Assembly: GCF_003610495.1 (NCBI RefSeq)
Contig: NZ_RAPK01000007.1
Coordinates: 248,001-312,000 of the forward strand
Origin: Sinobaca qinghaiensis
GTDB lineage: Bacteria > Bacillota > Bacilli > Bacillales > Marinococcaceae
Length of the DNA: 64,000 nt
Direction: 5' to 3'
Below the pieces are notes generated by a model, which did no database searches, was not told the DNA's origin, and saw only the letters and a program-made list of their open reading frames with translations. Positions 18,523-27,605 of the stretch are shown here, one piece after another. Every line of letters starts with the position of its first letter. The stretch's first letter is position 1. Made by a program: the position numbers and the translations under genes.

Positions 18523-19463
18523 TATACCTCTCCCTTCCATGATTCTGCTGCTTTATTAATTGTTTCCGTATCTTCTGCTGCCATAACATCCAGGCCGCGG
18601 CGCTGAATTCTGCGCATCAGTCCGCTTAGTACTTTGCCCGGACCTACTTCAATAAATGTCACGGTGCCTTCTTCGATCAGTTTTTTCATCGAATCCTCCC
18701 AAAGCACGGGAGAAGTCACCTGCTCAATCAGCTGGGATTTTATCTGCTCTTTATCTCTTACAGGTTCAGCCGTTACATTGGACACCAGTGGAATCTGTGC
18801 TTCGGTAAAGACAATCCCATCCAGAACACCGGCTAACTTGTTTTTTGCCGGCTCCATTCCTTTTGAATGAAATGGTCCGCTGACAGAAAGCGGAATCACT
18901 TTTTTTGCTCCCTGCTCTTTTGCTGCTTCTCCTGCTTCCTCTACGGCTTCTTTATCGCCGGAGATAACAATTTGGCCGGGGGCATTGATATTGGCCAGCT
19001 CAACGCTGCCCGTCGTGACAGAGCGGGTTACCTGTTCAAGCGCCTCCCGTTCCATCCCCATTATGGCTGCCATAGCGCCTTTCCCTGCCGGTACGGCCTC
19101 TTCCATAAACAGGCCGCGCTGATGAACCGCCTGCACGGCATCTTCAAAAGACAGCACGCCGGATGCAACAGCTGCTGAATATTCCCCCAGGCTGTGGCCG
19201 GCGGTATAATCTGCCGTCACGCCCTGTTTGTCGAGCTCTTTCCATGCGATAATACTTGCTGCTAAAAGAGCCGGCTGGGCATGTTCGGTTTGTTTCAGCT
19301 TTTCTTCAGGGCCGTTAAACATTAAATCCGTTAACGAAAAACCAAGCACCATATCCGCCCGGTCAAGCAGTTCTTTTGCGTCTGAAGAGCTTTCATATAA
19401 TTCTTTTCCCATGCCTACATATTGTGAGCCCTGGCCTGGAAATAAAAAGGCTGTTTTTTTCAT
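18522..19463 (-). CDS. fabD: Malonyl-CoA:ACP transacylase
   Basis: Loads malonyl groups onto ACP. The 313-residue product has [12 protein letters not shown], the nucleophile elbow GHSLGE with Ser91, and the catalytic His199 in GPFHSKGM. It overlaps plsX by four bases and fabG by one, so plsX-fabD-fabG are tightly coupled. Confidence 0.97.
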   Translation of the reverse strand: MKKTAFLFPGQGSQYVGMGKELYESSSDAKELLDRADMVLGFSLTDLMFNGPEEKLKQTEHAQPALLAASIIAWKELDKQGVTADYTAGHSLGEYSAAVASGVLSFEDAVQAVHQRGLFMEEAVPAGKGAMAAIMGMEREALEQVTRSVTTGSVELANINAPGQIVISGDKEAVEEAGEAAKEQGAKKVIPLSVSGPFHSKGMEPAKNKLAGVLDGIVFTEAQIPLVSNVTAEPVRDKEQIKSQLIEQVTSPVLWEDSMKKLIEEGTVTFIEVGPGKVLSGLMRRIQRRGLDVMAAEDTETINKAAESWKGEV

Positions 19464-20455
19464 TGCGATTCCTCCTGCTGCTGCACTTCTTTTTGAATAA
19501 CCGATGTTACGTCTTCTTCGACCATCTGCCTTGCCTGACGTATCGCGTGAAAAATGGCGATATGGTCCGATGAACCGTGTGCTTTAATAACGGGGGCTTT
19601 TAAGCCGAATAAGGCTGCGCCGCCGTAATGAACATAGTTCATTTTTTCACCAATATTTTTAAAGCTGCTTCTTAAAACGCCGGCTGCCAGCTTATTCGTT
19701 AAGCTGGAGTTCATTTCCTGCTTCAGGAGACTAAAGATGGTTTTTGCCGTACCTTCAATGGATTTCAACAGCAGATTGCCGGAAAATCCGTCGCATACGA
19801 CCACATCACAGCCTCCTTCAAGAAGACCTCTTGTTTCTACGCTTCCAATATAATTAATCGGCGCCGCTGACAGAAGTTGATGAGCCTGCTTGGTAAGCTC
19901 GTTGCCTTTTCCTTCTTCGGTACCTACGTTAACGAGGCCGACTCTGGGCCGGTCCATTTTTTTCACTTTTTCCATGTATATGCTTCCCATAATTGCATTC
20001 TGCAGTAGATGGGAAGCTTTGGCATCCATGTTCGCTCCCACATCAAGCAGCAAAAAACCTTCGCCTCCGATAGTCGGCAGCATAGGAGCAAGAGAAGGCC
20101 TTTCAATGCCTGGAATCCGGCCGATATGAAGGAGGCCTGCTGTCATCAGCGCCCCGGTATTACCAGAAGAAATACACGCATCCGCACGCCCTTCCTTCAC
20201 TTCCCGGACCGCCAGAACCATTGATGAGTCCTTCTTCTTGCGGACGGCTTTAGTCGGTGTATCATCATCTGCTATCATTTCCGTCGTATGTAGAATAGTC
20301 ATCTGCTTTTTATCGGATAGATGTTTCAAAATCTCCGTTTCATCTCCAATGAGAGTAAACTCTATATCTTTAAAAGAGCGGACGGCTGCCATGGCCCCGG
20401 CAATATGCGCTTTCGGCGCATGGTCGCCTCCCATTACATCAATAGCGATTCTCAT
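19460..20455 (-). CDS. plsX: Phosphate acyltransferase PlsX
   Basis: Makes acyl-phosphate from acyl-ACP for the PlsY step of phospholipid synthesis. The start at 20455 (MRIAIDVMGGDHAPK, GAAGGAG upstream) gives 331 residues, the usual length; the upstream extension of the frame overlaps fapR and is not used. GNTGALMTAG and DVGANMDAK are conserved family stretches. Second gene of fapR-plsX-fabD-fabG. Confidence 0.96.
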   Translation of the reverse strand: MRIAIDVMGGDHAPKAHIAGAMAAVRSFKDIEFTLIGDETEILKHLSDKKQMTILHTTEMIADDDTPTKAVRKKKDSSMVLAVREVKEGRADACISSGNTGALMTAGLLHIGRIPGIERPSLAPMLPTIGGEGFLLLDVGANMDAKASHLLQNAIMGSIYMEKVKKMDRPRVGLVNVGTEEGKGNELTKQAHQLLSAAPINYIGSVETRGLLEGGCDVVVCDGFSGNLLLKSIEGTAKTIFSLLKQEMNSSLTNKLAAGVLRSSFKNIGEKMNYVHYGGAALFGLKAPVIKAHGSSDHIAIFHAIRQARQMVEEDVTSVIQKEVQQQEESQ

Positions 20456-20477
20456 TGTACCGGCTCCTTCAACTGAT

Positions 20478-21032
20478 TTATTTTCCTGAACGGTACATGG
20501 AAAACTCTCCATAAAATACCATTTCTTCTTTAACATTGCTTACGACATGTACAATGGTTTTTCCATCTTTGGTGCCTTTCACTTCCGCCTTGGCGATCAC
20601 CCGCTCCCCTTCTTTTACACGGCGGTGAAAGTGGACGGAGGCTTTAGCGGTTAAAGCCATCTTTTCATCTATGATAGCAACCGCCAGTGAGTTTGCCTGG
20701 GCAAATAAATAATGGCCGCGGGCGATGCCGGTTCGTGAAAACACGTGTTCTTTTTTTATATCAAGAAGAGAAATTGCTTCCTTATCAAGCTGAAGATCAA
20801 TAATTTCCCCAATCACTTCTTCTTCAGGCAGTGCTTTCACATCGTCTAGATGCTCACGGGCTACATGCTTGATGCGCTCCCTGAGCTCGGGAATTGATAA
20901 AGCCAGACGATCCAGACGGATAGTCTGCACGCTTACGCTGAAAAAATCAGCCAGATCTTCATCCGTAATAAATGGATTTTCTATAATTTTATTTTGTAAT
21001 TTTTCCTGGCGCTGCTTTTTAGTGTATTTCAT
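20478..21032 (-). CDS. fapR: Fatty acid and phospholipid synthesis repressor FapR
   Basis: Repressor released by malonyl-CoA, controlling fab and pls genes. The 184-residue product has an N-terminal helix-turn-helix ([20 protein letters not shown], 21-40), a linker, and a C-terminal hot-dog domain that binds malonyl-CoA (from about 75). The ATG at 21032 fits the family N-terminus [14 protein letters not shown] probable FapR operator lies on its own promoter. Confidence 0.96.
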   Translation of the reverse strand: MKYTKKQRQEKLQNKIIENPFITDEDLADFFSVSVQTIRLDRLALSIPELRERIKHVAREHLDDVKALPEEEVIGEIIDLQLDKEAISLLDIKKEHVFSRTGIARGHYLFAQANSLAVAIIDEKMALTAKASVHFHRRVKEGERVIAKAEVKGTKDGKTIVHVVSNVKEEMVFYGEFSMYRSGK

Positions 21033-21049
21033 CAGGCCACCATCCAATG

Positions 21050-21066
21050 TTATGACTAGGTAATAA
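21050..21066 (-). promoter_or_regulatory. Candidate FapR operator
   Basis: A 17-base imperfect palindrome (minus strand TTATTAC-CTA-GTCATAA, 6 of 7 arm positions matching) directly downstream of the -10 box, over the expected transcription start. Arrangement and sequence resemble known FapR boxes, implying autoregulation. Confidence 0.6.
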
Positions 21067-21070
21067 AAGT

Positions 21071-21099
21071 AGTATATAATTCCAGGTCTGTTTTTGCAA
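21071..21099 (-). promoter_or_regulatory. Sigma-A-type promoter of fapR-plsX-fabD-fabG
   Basis: Minus strand TTGCAA (21094-21099), 17-base spacer, TATACT (21071-21076). The -35 starts four bases after the recG stop codon. Confidence 0.7.
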
Positions 21100-21102
21100 C
21101 CG

Positions 21103-23151
21103 TTAGTCAAGCTTTTCCCCGCGCAGGGCACCATGCCGGTGCAGATAATCCCGAAGCGGACTGTACTCGTTTTCCTCCCAGAAAGAGGAACTGTTTATCA
21201 GCTCCTGGGCATCCTGCCTGGCGGTTTCCAGCGCGCGGTAATCCAGAACTACATCGGCAAGCTTAAAGTAGGGCAGGCCGCTTTGTTTGCTTCCCAGGAA
21301 ATCCCCGGGGCCTCTCAGCTCCAGATCTTTTTCGGAAACAACAAACCCGTCATTCGTATCCTCCATAATACGCATTCTTTCTTTTCCTGTTTCTGACTTG
21401 GGGTCGGCAAGCAGAATGCAGTAAGACTGATCTTCGCCTCGTCCGACTCTTCCCCTCAGCTGATGAAGCTGGGCAAGCCCGAAGCGGTCTGCGTCATAAA
21501 TAACCATAACGGAGGCATTTGGTACGTTTACGCCTACTTCTACTACCGTAGTGGAAACAAGCACCGATACTCTGCCTTCTGCAAAAGACGCCATTACCGC
21601 TTCTTTTTCGTCCGCTGAAAGGCGGCCGTGCATTAATCCAACTTCATAATTGGTATAGTAGGCACTGAGCTGGGCATGTACATCGATAGCGTTCTGCACA
21701 TCCAGCATCTCTGATTCTTCAATCAGCGGACAGATCACATATCCCTGCCTGCCCTGATCCAGTTCTTTTTTCATAAATCCAAGCACCCGCTCAAGCATCG
21801 TATGTTTGGCACTGAATGTTTGAATGGGCTTTCTGCCGGCCGGCATCTCATCGATCACGGATACATCCATGTCCCCGAAGACGGAAATGGCCATCGTCCG
21901 CGGAATAGGGGTGGCTGTCATAAAAAGAACATCCGGCTTTTCTCCTTTGCTCTGCAGCGTTCTTCTCTGATTCACGCCAAAACGGTGCTGTTCGTCCGTT
22001 ATAACGAGCCCGAGCCGCTGAAACTCCACGCCTTCCTGAATTAAAGCATGTGTCCCCACTACAATATCCACGCCGCCGGTCTGAATCGCCTCATACACAG
22101 CCTGTCTTTTCTTGCCCTTCACCGATCCGGTTAACAGGCCGATTTTCACTCCTGTATTTTCAAAAAATGGCTGCAGGGATTGAAAATGCTGTTCAGCAAG
22201 AATTTCCGTTGGCACCATAAGCGCAGACTGGTTCCCTCCCAAATACTGGGCATACATGACAATAAGGGCTACCACCGTTTTTCCGGACCCGACATCCCCC
22301 TGCAGAAGCCGGTTCATTCTTCCGGGCTGGAGCATATCGGTCACAATTTCGTTTACAGACCTTTTTTGGGCTCCCGTTAAAGAAAACGGTATCGTTTGAA
22401 TAAATTTCTTCAGCTCAGGCTTGTCGTAGCTCAGTTTATTCCCCTGAGCCGCCATCCGCTTGGATCGTTTTAATGCCTGCATGCCAAGCTGAAATAACAG
22501 CAGTTCCTCGTAAACAATCCGCCGCCTGGCATGCTTAAGCTCTTCGTGGCTTCCCGGCTGGTGAATGCTCCAATAAGCGCTCTGCTTGCCGGGCAGTTTA
22601 TACTTTTTTAAATATTCCTCCGGAAGGACCTCTGTTATCCCGCTGCTGTATTCCTTCAATGCCGTCTGAATGAATTTTTTAAGCTGAAACATCGAGAGAT
22701 TTCCGCCGATGGAGTAGACCGGAGCCAGGCTTTTGGAAGGATCTGGTTCTCCTTCCTGAAATCCCTGCACGGTCATCGTCAGTCTGTGTTTATCCCATTT
22801 TCCCGTCAGGGTGACCGCTTCTCCCTGCTTTATTTTATTTTTTAAAAAGGCACGGTTAAAGAAAGTAGCCGTCACGAGAATACCATCACATACCAGCCGG
22901 ACCGTCAGCCTTGATTTCTTCCGGCCGAAATAACGAAGCAGCGGCTCCCCCTGGACCGTTCCGGTAATGGTTGCCTTCTGCTCATGTTCGAGCTCGTGGA
23001 TTGGTACAATTTCATGGTTTTCATAACGATATGGAAAATGCTCAATCAGCTGCTGTACGGTATTGATTCCGATCTGCTGAAGTTCGAGCTCTTTTTCTTT
23101 GCCAACTCCATGAAGCACTGCCACCGGATCGTTTAAATGAATCGTACTCAT
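21103..23151 (-). CDS. recG: ATP-dependent DNA helicase RecG
   Basis: Branch-migration helicase that remodels stalled forks and Holliday junctions. The start at 23151 gives 682 residues. It has an N-terminal wedge (OB fold), Walker [21 protein letters not shown], and helicase motifs TATPIPRT and [13 protein letters not shown] nine bases upstream is an alternative start. A short upstream ORF ends on the recG start (ATGA), so translation may be coupled. Confidence 0.97.
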   Translation of the reverse strand: MSTIHLNDPVAVLHGVGKEKELELQQIGINTVQQLIEHFPYRYENHEIVPIHELEHEQKATITGTVQGEPLLRYFGRKKSRLTVRLVCDGILVTATFFNRAFLKNKIKQGEAVTLTGKWDKHRLTMTVQGFQEGEPDPSKSLAPVYSIGGNLSMFQLKKFIQTALKEYSSGITEVLPEEYLKKYKLPGKQSAYWSIHQPGSHEELKHARRRIVYEELLLFQLGMQALKRSKRMAAQGNKLSYDKPELKKFIQTIPFSLTGAQKRSVNEIVTDMLQPGRMNRLLQGDVGSGKTVVALIVMYAQYLGGNQSALMVPTEILAEQHFQSLQPFFENTGVKIGLLTGSVKGKKRQAVYEAIQTGGVDIVVGTHALIQEGVEFQRLGLVITDEQHRFGVNQRRTLQSKGEKPDVLFMTATPIPRTMAISVFGDMDVSVIDEMPAGRKPIQTFSAKHTMLERVLGFMKKELDQGRQGYVICPLIEESEMLDVQNAIDVHAQLSAYYTNYEVGLMHGRLSADEKEAVMASFAEGRVSVLVSTTVVEVGVNVPNASVMVIYDADRFGLAQLHQLRGRVGRGEDQSYCILLADPKSETGKERMRIMEDTNDGFVVSEKDLELRGPGDFLGSKQSGLPYFKLADVVLDYRALETARQDAQELINSSSFWEENEYSPLRDYLHRHGALRGEKLD

Positions 23152-23228
23152 TGCCGCCACCCGCTCTCTTTTGAAGCGGTGCCGCAGCGTTTTTTATTTT
23201 TATATAATAAATGAATTTGCATATTCAT
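23148..23228 (-). CDS. Possible 26-residue leader peptide coupled to recG
   Basis: A 26-codon ORF starts at ATG 23228 with GGGAGG seven bases upstream, and its TGA overlaps the recG ATG (ATGA). The predicted peptide begins MNMQIHLLYKNKKRCG, is basic, and resembles nothing I recognise. It may exist only to couple ribosomes onto recG, whose own ribosome site is modest. It could also be a chance ORF. Confidence 0.3.
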   Translation of the reverse strand: MNMQIHLLYKNKKRCGTASKESGWRQ

Positions 23229-23342
23229 TAGTCAGCCTCCCTGCTTTTCCAGGCCTTTGGAAAAGTAAAAGTGGAAATGTACGTTCGCCTTTATTATAGC
23301 ACTCTCCTTCCCTTGTTTTACAGGAGAAAACCCGTTCATGGC

Positions 23343-23373
23343 AAAAAAGCCTTTTCTTTAACAAAAAGGCTTT
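23343..23373 (-). terminator. Terminator after fakA
   Basis: Minus-strand hairpin AAAGCCTTTT / AAAAGGCTTT followed by T residues, about 110 bases after the fakA stop. The 320-base gap between fakA and recG holds this hairpin, the short coupled ORF, and otherwise nothing recognisable; no firm recG promoter was found. Confidence 0.75.
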
Positions 23374-23480
23374 CAGATACAGTATTTGTTTCGAATCCGC
23401 ATATATATTCATTCGTATTTCCAGCCAAAACGAGGCGTCAGGGGAAAAGTGCCCTTATCCCCTGTCAGCTTCGTCCCGCT

Positions 23481-25154
23481 CTATTCCACGGAAATTATAT
23501 AAGGATAAAGCGGCTGGCCTCCGTGATGCCGTTCCACTTCGGCTTCTTCGTAATGTTTTTCAATAAAAGCCTGGACAGCTGCTGATGTTTCTTCATCACT
23601 GTCTTCTCCTTCAATAATCGTAACGATTTCCGTTTCTTCGTTGATCATGCTGGCGAGAAGTTCATTTGTTACTTCTTTTATATCGGTCCCCGCACTGATA
23701 ATATCTTTTCCGCTGATCCCCATATAATCGTCTTTTGCAATTGATCTGCCATTTATCATCGTGTCCCGAACAGAAAAAGTAACCTCTCCGCTTTTCACAC
23801 GGCTTTTGGCTTCAGCCATCGCGCGGCTGTTTGCAGAAGCATCTTTTGACTCATCCAGAGCTAAAAGCGCGCTTAGTCCTTCCGGTATCGTTTTTGTTTC
23901 AATAACCGTTGTCTGCTTATCGGCGACCTCAGCTGCCTGGCCGGCTGCCATAATAATATTTCCATTATTGGGAAGCAGAAATACATGCTCGGCGTTCACA
24001 CGCTCTATTGCCTGCAGAAAATCCTCTGTGCTTGGATTCATGGTCTGTCCCCCGCTGATAATCTCGTGGGCTCCCATGCCTTTAAACAGTTCGTCCATTC
24101 CAGGTCCCGCCGACACGGCTACAACGCCGTAGCGGCTTTTCGGCTTAACTGAGCCGGCCTTCTGCCTGGAATCTTCTTCTACAATAGCCTGATGCTGCTC
24201 GCGCATATCTTCCGCTTTAATATGGCGCAGCGATCCGTACCGCTGGGCTCTATTGATCACTTCACCCGGATATTCCGCATGAATATGTATCTTTAACAGC
24301 TCTTCATCGTTTACGACCAGTAGGGAATCTCCCCATGCAGACAGCTCGTTTCTAAAAGCTGTTTCATCATACGGATTTTTATTGAGCTTCTCTTCGTCAA
24401 AACAAATCATCACTTCCGTACAGTAGCCGTATTCCATATCTTCTGTTGAGAGCTGCGTCTGGGCCTGCTGGTGATGCTCAAGCTTCACGAGATCATCCAG
24501 TGAAGGCACTTCCTCCCTGGCGTCTGATGAGGCCAGACCGGCCAGCACGTTGTACATCCCTTTATAAATATAAACAAGCCCCTGCCCGCCGGAATCCACT
24601 ACCCCAACTTCTTTTAAAATTGGAAGCAGTTCCGGAGTACCCGCAAGCGACTGCTCTGAGCCTTCCACCAGAAAACGAAAATATTCTTCCGGGGTCGTGC
24701 TGTCCTGCAGCTGTTCCTGTGCATACGCTGCGCCTTCTCTGGCTACTGTTAGAATAGTACCTTCCACCGGCTTCATGACAGCTTTATAGGCCGTATGCAC
24801 CCCTTCATTAAAAGCAGCAGCCAGCTGCACTGCCGTGACGTTCGTTTCTTTTTCAAGAACCTGGCTGAATCCGCGAAAAAGCTGGGACAAAATCACCCCG
24901 GAATTTCCTCTTGCTCCCATCAACAGTCCTTTGGAAAAAGCTTTCGCAGTGTTTCCAGCTGACTCACTGTGGTCTGCCGCCATTACCTCTTTCATTCCTG
25001 AAGATATAGTTAAATTCATATTTTTTCCAGTATCACCATCCGGAACCGGAAATACGTTTAGTGCATCTACTTCCTGGGCATGCTTATGAAGCATTGCAGC
25101 TCCTTCTCCAAGCATATCCGCAAGTTTTGAAGCCTTTAACTCATTTTCCAACAC
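23481..25154 (-). CDS. fakA: Fatty acid kinase catalytic subunit FakA (YloV)
   Basis: Phosphorylates exogenous fatty acids bound to FakB. The 557-residue product has an N-terminal DhaL-like ATP-binding domain (LNVFPVPDGDTGKNMNLT, then ARGNSGVILSQLFRG), a middle domain, and a C-terminal FakB-like/DegV-type part with FLLPNNGNIIMAA. It lies 21 bases after yloU, the usual pairing. It links to phospholipid synthesis through PlsX-made acyl phosphates (family knowledge). Confidence 0.95.
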   Translation of the reverse strand: MLENELKASKLADMLGEGAAMLHKHAQEVDALNVFPVPDGDTGKNMNLTISSGMKEVMAADHSESAGNTAKAFSKGLLMGARGNSGVILSQLFRGFSQVLEKETNVTAVQLAAAFNEGVHTAYKAVMKPVEGTILTVAREGAAYAQEQLQDSTTPEEYFRFLVEGSEQSLAGTPELLPILKEVGVVDSGGQGLVYIYKGMYNVLAGLASSDAREEVPSLDDLVKLEHHQQAQTQLSTEDMEYGYCTEVMICFDEEKLNKNPYDETAFRNELSAWGDSLLVVNDEELLKIHIHAEYPGEVINRAQRYGSLRHIKAEDMREQHQAIVEEDSRQKAGSVKPKSRYGVVAVSAGPGMDELFKGMGAHEIISGGQTMNPSTEDFLQAIERVNAEHVFLLPNNGNIIMAAGQAAEVADKQTTVIETKTIPEGLSALLALDESKDASANSRAMAEAKSRVKSGEVTFSVRDTMINGRSIAKDDYMGISGKDIISAGTDIKEVTNELLASMINEETEIVTIIEGEDSDEETSAAVQAFIEKHYEEAEVERHHGGQPLYPYIISVE

Positions 25155-25175
25155 GCTGCTTCCTCCTCATTTCTA

Positions 25176-25538
25176 TTACGCATCAATCACTCTTACTCCC
25201 TGGACATATACGTTAACAGCCTTTACATCTATTCCGAGCATATGCTTTATCTGGTACTTCACTGCACTTTGTACATTGGAGGCCACCTCGGATATTTTAA
25301 TGCCATAGCTTACAATAATGTACATATCAATATGTACTTCTTCTTTTTCTCTTCGAAGAACAATTCCTTTTTCGATATTCTCTTTTTTGAGCAGATCGGA
25401 AATGCCGTCCTTAAAATGCTTTTGGGAGGCCATGCCTACAATCCCATAGCAGTCAACAGCAGCTCCGCCGGCAGCAGTGGAGATCGTATCATCAGATATC
25501 TCAATTTTTCCAAGCGTTGTTGAAACTTCGATTGTCAT
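25176..25538 (-). CDS. yloU: Asp23/Gls24 family protein (YloU)
   Basis: A 120-residue Asp23-family protein starting MTIEVSTTLGKIEISDD with GAGGAGG upstream; the longer frame (to 25616) is not used. The core AAVDCYGIVGMA and the paired VHIDMYIIVSYG / VNVYVQGVRVID segments are typical. Members associate with the membrane or fatty acid kinase and envelope stress, but the exact function is not settled. It always precedes fakA in Bacillus. Confidence 0.9.
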   Translation of the reverse strand: MTIEVSTTLGKIEISDDTISTAAGGAAVDCYGIVGMASQKHFKDGISDLLKKENIEKGIVLRREKEEVHIDMYIIVSYGIKISEVASNVQSAVKYQIKHMLGIDVKAVNVYVQGVRVIDA

Positions 25539-25705
25539 ACATATTCCTCCTCGGCCTATTAAACATTCTGCCTTATAGTTTACTATAGCCCCGCCTTTTT
25601 TGAAAGCGCTGGACAATTTCTCTGGTATATTTCATTCAGACGCTGAAAAAAAGCGGCTGATTCCGATTCACTGCCGGGCTTGTCAAGATCTTTTCTTAAC
25701 AAGGA

Positions 25706-25734
25706 TTGCATTGCGGAAAGTGTTGTGCTAAAAT
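25706..25734 (+). promoter_or_regulatory. Sigma-A-type promoter of rpmB
   Basis: Plus strand TTGCAT (25706-25711), 17-base spacer, TAAAAT (25729-25734), 51 bases before the rpmB start. The 246-base divergent gap to yloU also holds a TATAGT-TT-ACTATA palindrome near 25574-25587. Confidence 0.65.
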
Positions 25735-25784
25735 CATTTAGTATGAATTAATTGGTACAGAGAAACATAAAGGAGGTGCGTTTC

Positions 25785-25973
25785 ATGGCTCGCAAATGTT
25801 TTATTACCGGTAAAGGCCCTAAATCCGGCCACAACCGTTCCCACGCTAATAATGCTACGAAAAGACGCTGGAATGCTAACGTTCAGAAAGTTAGAATCCT
25901 AGTAGATGGCAAACCAAAACGTGTATACGTTTCTGCTCGTGCTCTTAAATCCGGCAAAGTGCAGCGCGTATAA
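25785..25973 (+). CDS. rpmB: Large ribosomal subunit protein bL28
   Basis: 50S structural protein. The ATG at 25785, with AGGAGGTG upstream, gives 62 residues starting [20 protein letters not shown], the standard Bacillus bL28. It is of the form with a single early Cys, not the four-Cys zinc form. It is a lone plus-strand gene, divergent from yloU as in B. subtilis, with its own promoter and terminator. Confidence 0.97.
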   Translation: MARKCFITGKGPKSGHNRSHANNATKRRWNANVQKVRILVDGKPKRVYVSARALKSGKVQRV

Positions 25974-25995
25974 TCATATAATTGCCTGCGCATTA

Positions 25996-26033
25996 AAAAG
26001 AACAACGGCTTATGGCCGTTGTTCTTTTTTTTA
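25996..26033. terminator. Terminator between rpmB and rpe
   Basis: A 10-bp perfect stem (26000-26009 with 26015-26024), 5-base loop, flanked by A-run and T-run so that it can work for both convergent genes. Confidence 0.9.
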
Positions 26034-26066
26034 TTTCATTTGTTTACATAATATTATTATAAGTTA

Positions 26067-26711
26067 CTAGCCCCGAATAGCTTCGATAGCCCGGGCACGA
26101 TCTTTTTGACTGTAAATCGCCGATCCTGCTACAAGGACATCTGCTCCGGCTTCCACGCAGAGCCGGGCTGTTTTTTCATTGACGCCGCCGTCAATTTCAA
26201 TTTCAGCGTGGTAGGCTTTTTCATCTATAATACTCCGCAGCTCTTTTACTTTATCCATAACCTCCGGAATAAATGCCTGGCCGCCAAAACCGGGATTCAC
26301 GGTCATAAACAATACAAGATCCACTTCTTTTAGAATAGGAAGAATGCTTTGAACCGGAGTAGCCGGGTTTAACACGACGCCGGCTTTTTTTCCGGACTGT
26401 TTAATTAATTCAATCGTACGGTGCAGATGCGGGCACGCTTCCACATGTACGGAAATAATGTCTGCACCCGCTTTGGCGAATGTTTCAATATACTGATCCG
26501 GATTTTCAATCATTAGATGAACATCCAGTACCTTTTCGGTATGCGGACGGACAGCTTCTACAATCAGCGGGCCGATCGTAATATTAGGTACAAAGTGACC
26601 GTCCATTACATCAATATGAATGTATTCAGCCCCTCCTTTGTCCACTTCTTCAATTTCTTCTTTTAGACGTGCGAAATCTGCGGCTAGAATTGACGGTGCT
26701 ATTTTTGTCAT
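26067..26711 (-). CDS. rpe: Ribulose-phosphate 3-epimerase
   Basis: Pentose phosphate pathway enzyme interconverting ribulose 5-phosphate and xylulose 5-phosphate. The start at 26711 (GGAGG ten bases upstream) gives 214 residues starting MTKIAPSILAADF. Metal-binding motif HIDVMDGHFVPN, then VNPGFGGQ and EIDGGV, are conserved. It is the last gene of the fmt-to-rpe run and follows rsgA by four bases. Confidence 0.97.
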   Translation of the reverse strand: MTKIAPSILAADFARLKEEIEEVDKGGAEYIHIDVMDGHFVPNITIGPLIVEAVRPHTEKVLDVHLMIENPDQYIETFAKAGADIISVHVEACPHLHRTIELIKQSGKKAGVVLNPATPVQSILPILKEVDLVLFMTVNPGFGGQAFIPEVMDKVKELRSIIDEKAYHAEIEIDGGVNEKTARLCVEAGADVLVAGSAIYSQKDRARAIEAIRG

Positions 26712-26715
26712 TGAA

Positions 26716-27594
26716 TTAATACCTCCGAATGTCTGCGATTTCTTTATAAAATTGTAAATAGTGCTGATAGCGGTGATCGGCAATAGTGCCTTCTTTCCAT
26801 GCAGCCGTTACTGCGCATCCCGGTTCCTTTATATGCTTGCAGCCTCTGAACTTGCAGTCCGGAAGCCTTTCTGCCATTTCAGGAAAATAAATATCAACAT
26901 TTTCTTTCAGCAGACCCGTAAATTCCAGAGAGCTGAATCCCGGCGTGTCTGCAACCAGTCCACCAAATACTTCCACCAGCTCTACGTGCCGCGTCGTATG
27001 CTTGCCCCGTTTTAAATGGTCTGATATAACACCCGTTTCCAGGTGCAGCTTTGGGTTCAGATAATTTAGCAGCGTGGACTTCCCCACGCCGGACTGGCCG
27101 GCAAAAATGGAAAGTTTCCCTGCAAATAAATGGGAGATCTGCTCCAGGCTTTCCGGAGTCTGGACGCTTAAAAAATAAACAGAATAGCCGATGCTTCGGT
27201 ATAGATCCGCATATTTTTCTATCTCCTCCTGTTCTGAAGGGGAAGCCAGGTCTTTTTTTGTCACTACAATAACAGGTTCAATATCATGCGCCTCCAGATG
27301 CACAAGAAACCGGTCCAGCAGCATGGTAGAAAACACGGGTTCGACCGCTGAAAACACGAGTATGCCCTGATCAATATTTGCAACCGATGGGCGGACGAGC
27401 TCGTTTTTTCGTTCTTTTATTTCCTGGACATACCCTTCTTTGTCATTATCTGCGTCAAATTCCACCCGATCTCCTACCAGAGGGGAGATTTTCTGTTTTC
27501 GAAATAAGCCCCTGCCTCTGCATTGGAAAACGCCATCGTCATTTTTTACATAATAAAATCCACTGAGTGCTTTAATAATAAGTCCTTCTCGCAT
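26716..27594 (-). CDS. rsgA: 30S assembly GTPase RsgA (YloQ)
   Basis: Circularly permuted GTPase that checks late 30S maturation. The start at 27594 (AAAGGAGG upstream) gives 292 residues: OB-fold N-terminus, TKKD (G4, 112-115), GQSGVGKST (G1, 166-174), DTPG (G3, 216-219) and the zinc knuckle Cys247, Cys252, His254, Cys260. It sits between prkC and rpe, the usual place; PrkC phosphorylates RsgA in B. subtilis (literature). Confidence 0.96.
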   Translation of the reverse strand: MREGLIIKALSGFYYVKNDDGVFQCRGRGLFRKQKISPLVGDRVEFDADNDKEGYVQEIKERKNELVRPSVANIDQGILVFSAVEPVFSTMLLDRFLVHLEAHDIEPVIVVTKKDLASPSEQEEIEKYADLYRSIGYSVYFLSVQTPESLEQISHLFAGKLSIFAGQSGVGKSTLLNYLNPKLHLETGVISDHLKRGKHTTRHVELVEVFGGLVADTPGFSSLEFTGLLKENVDIYFPEMAERLPDCKFRGCKHIKEPGCAVTAAWKEGTIADHRYQHYLQFYKEIADIRRY

Positions 27595-27605
27595 GCTTCC
27601 TCCTT

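Noticed and set aside
23200-23412. 70-codon minus-strand ORF between fakA and recG
   Set aside because: It runs through the fakA terminator and has no ribosome site; the 26-codon ORF in another frame is the better candidate.
25681-25686. Perfect TTGACA on the minus strand upstream of yloU
   Set aside because: No acceptable -10 box at 16-18 bases; probably chance, though it lies in the right gap.
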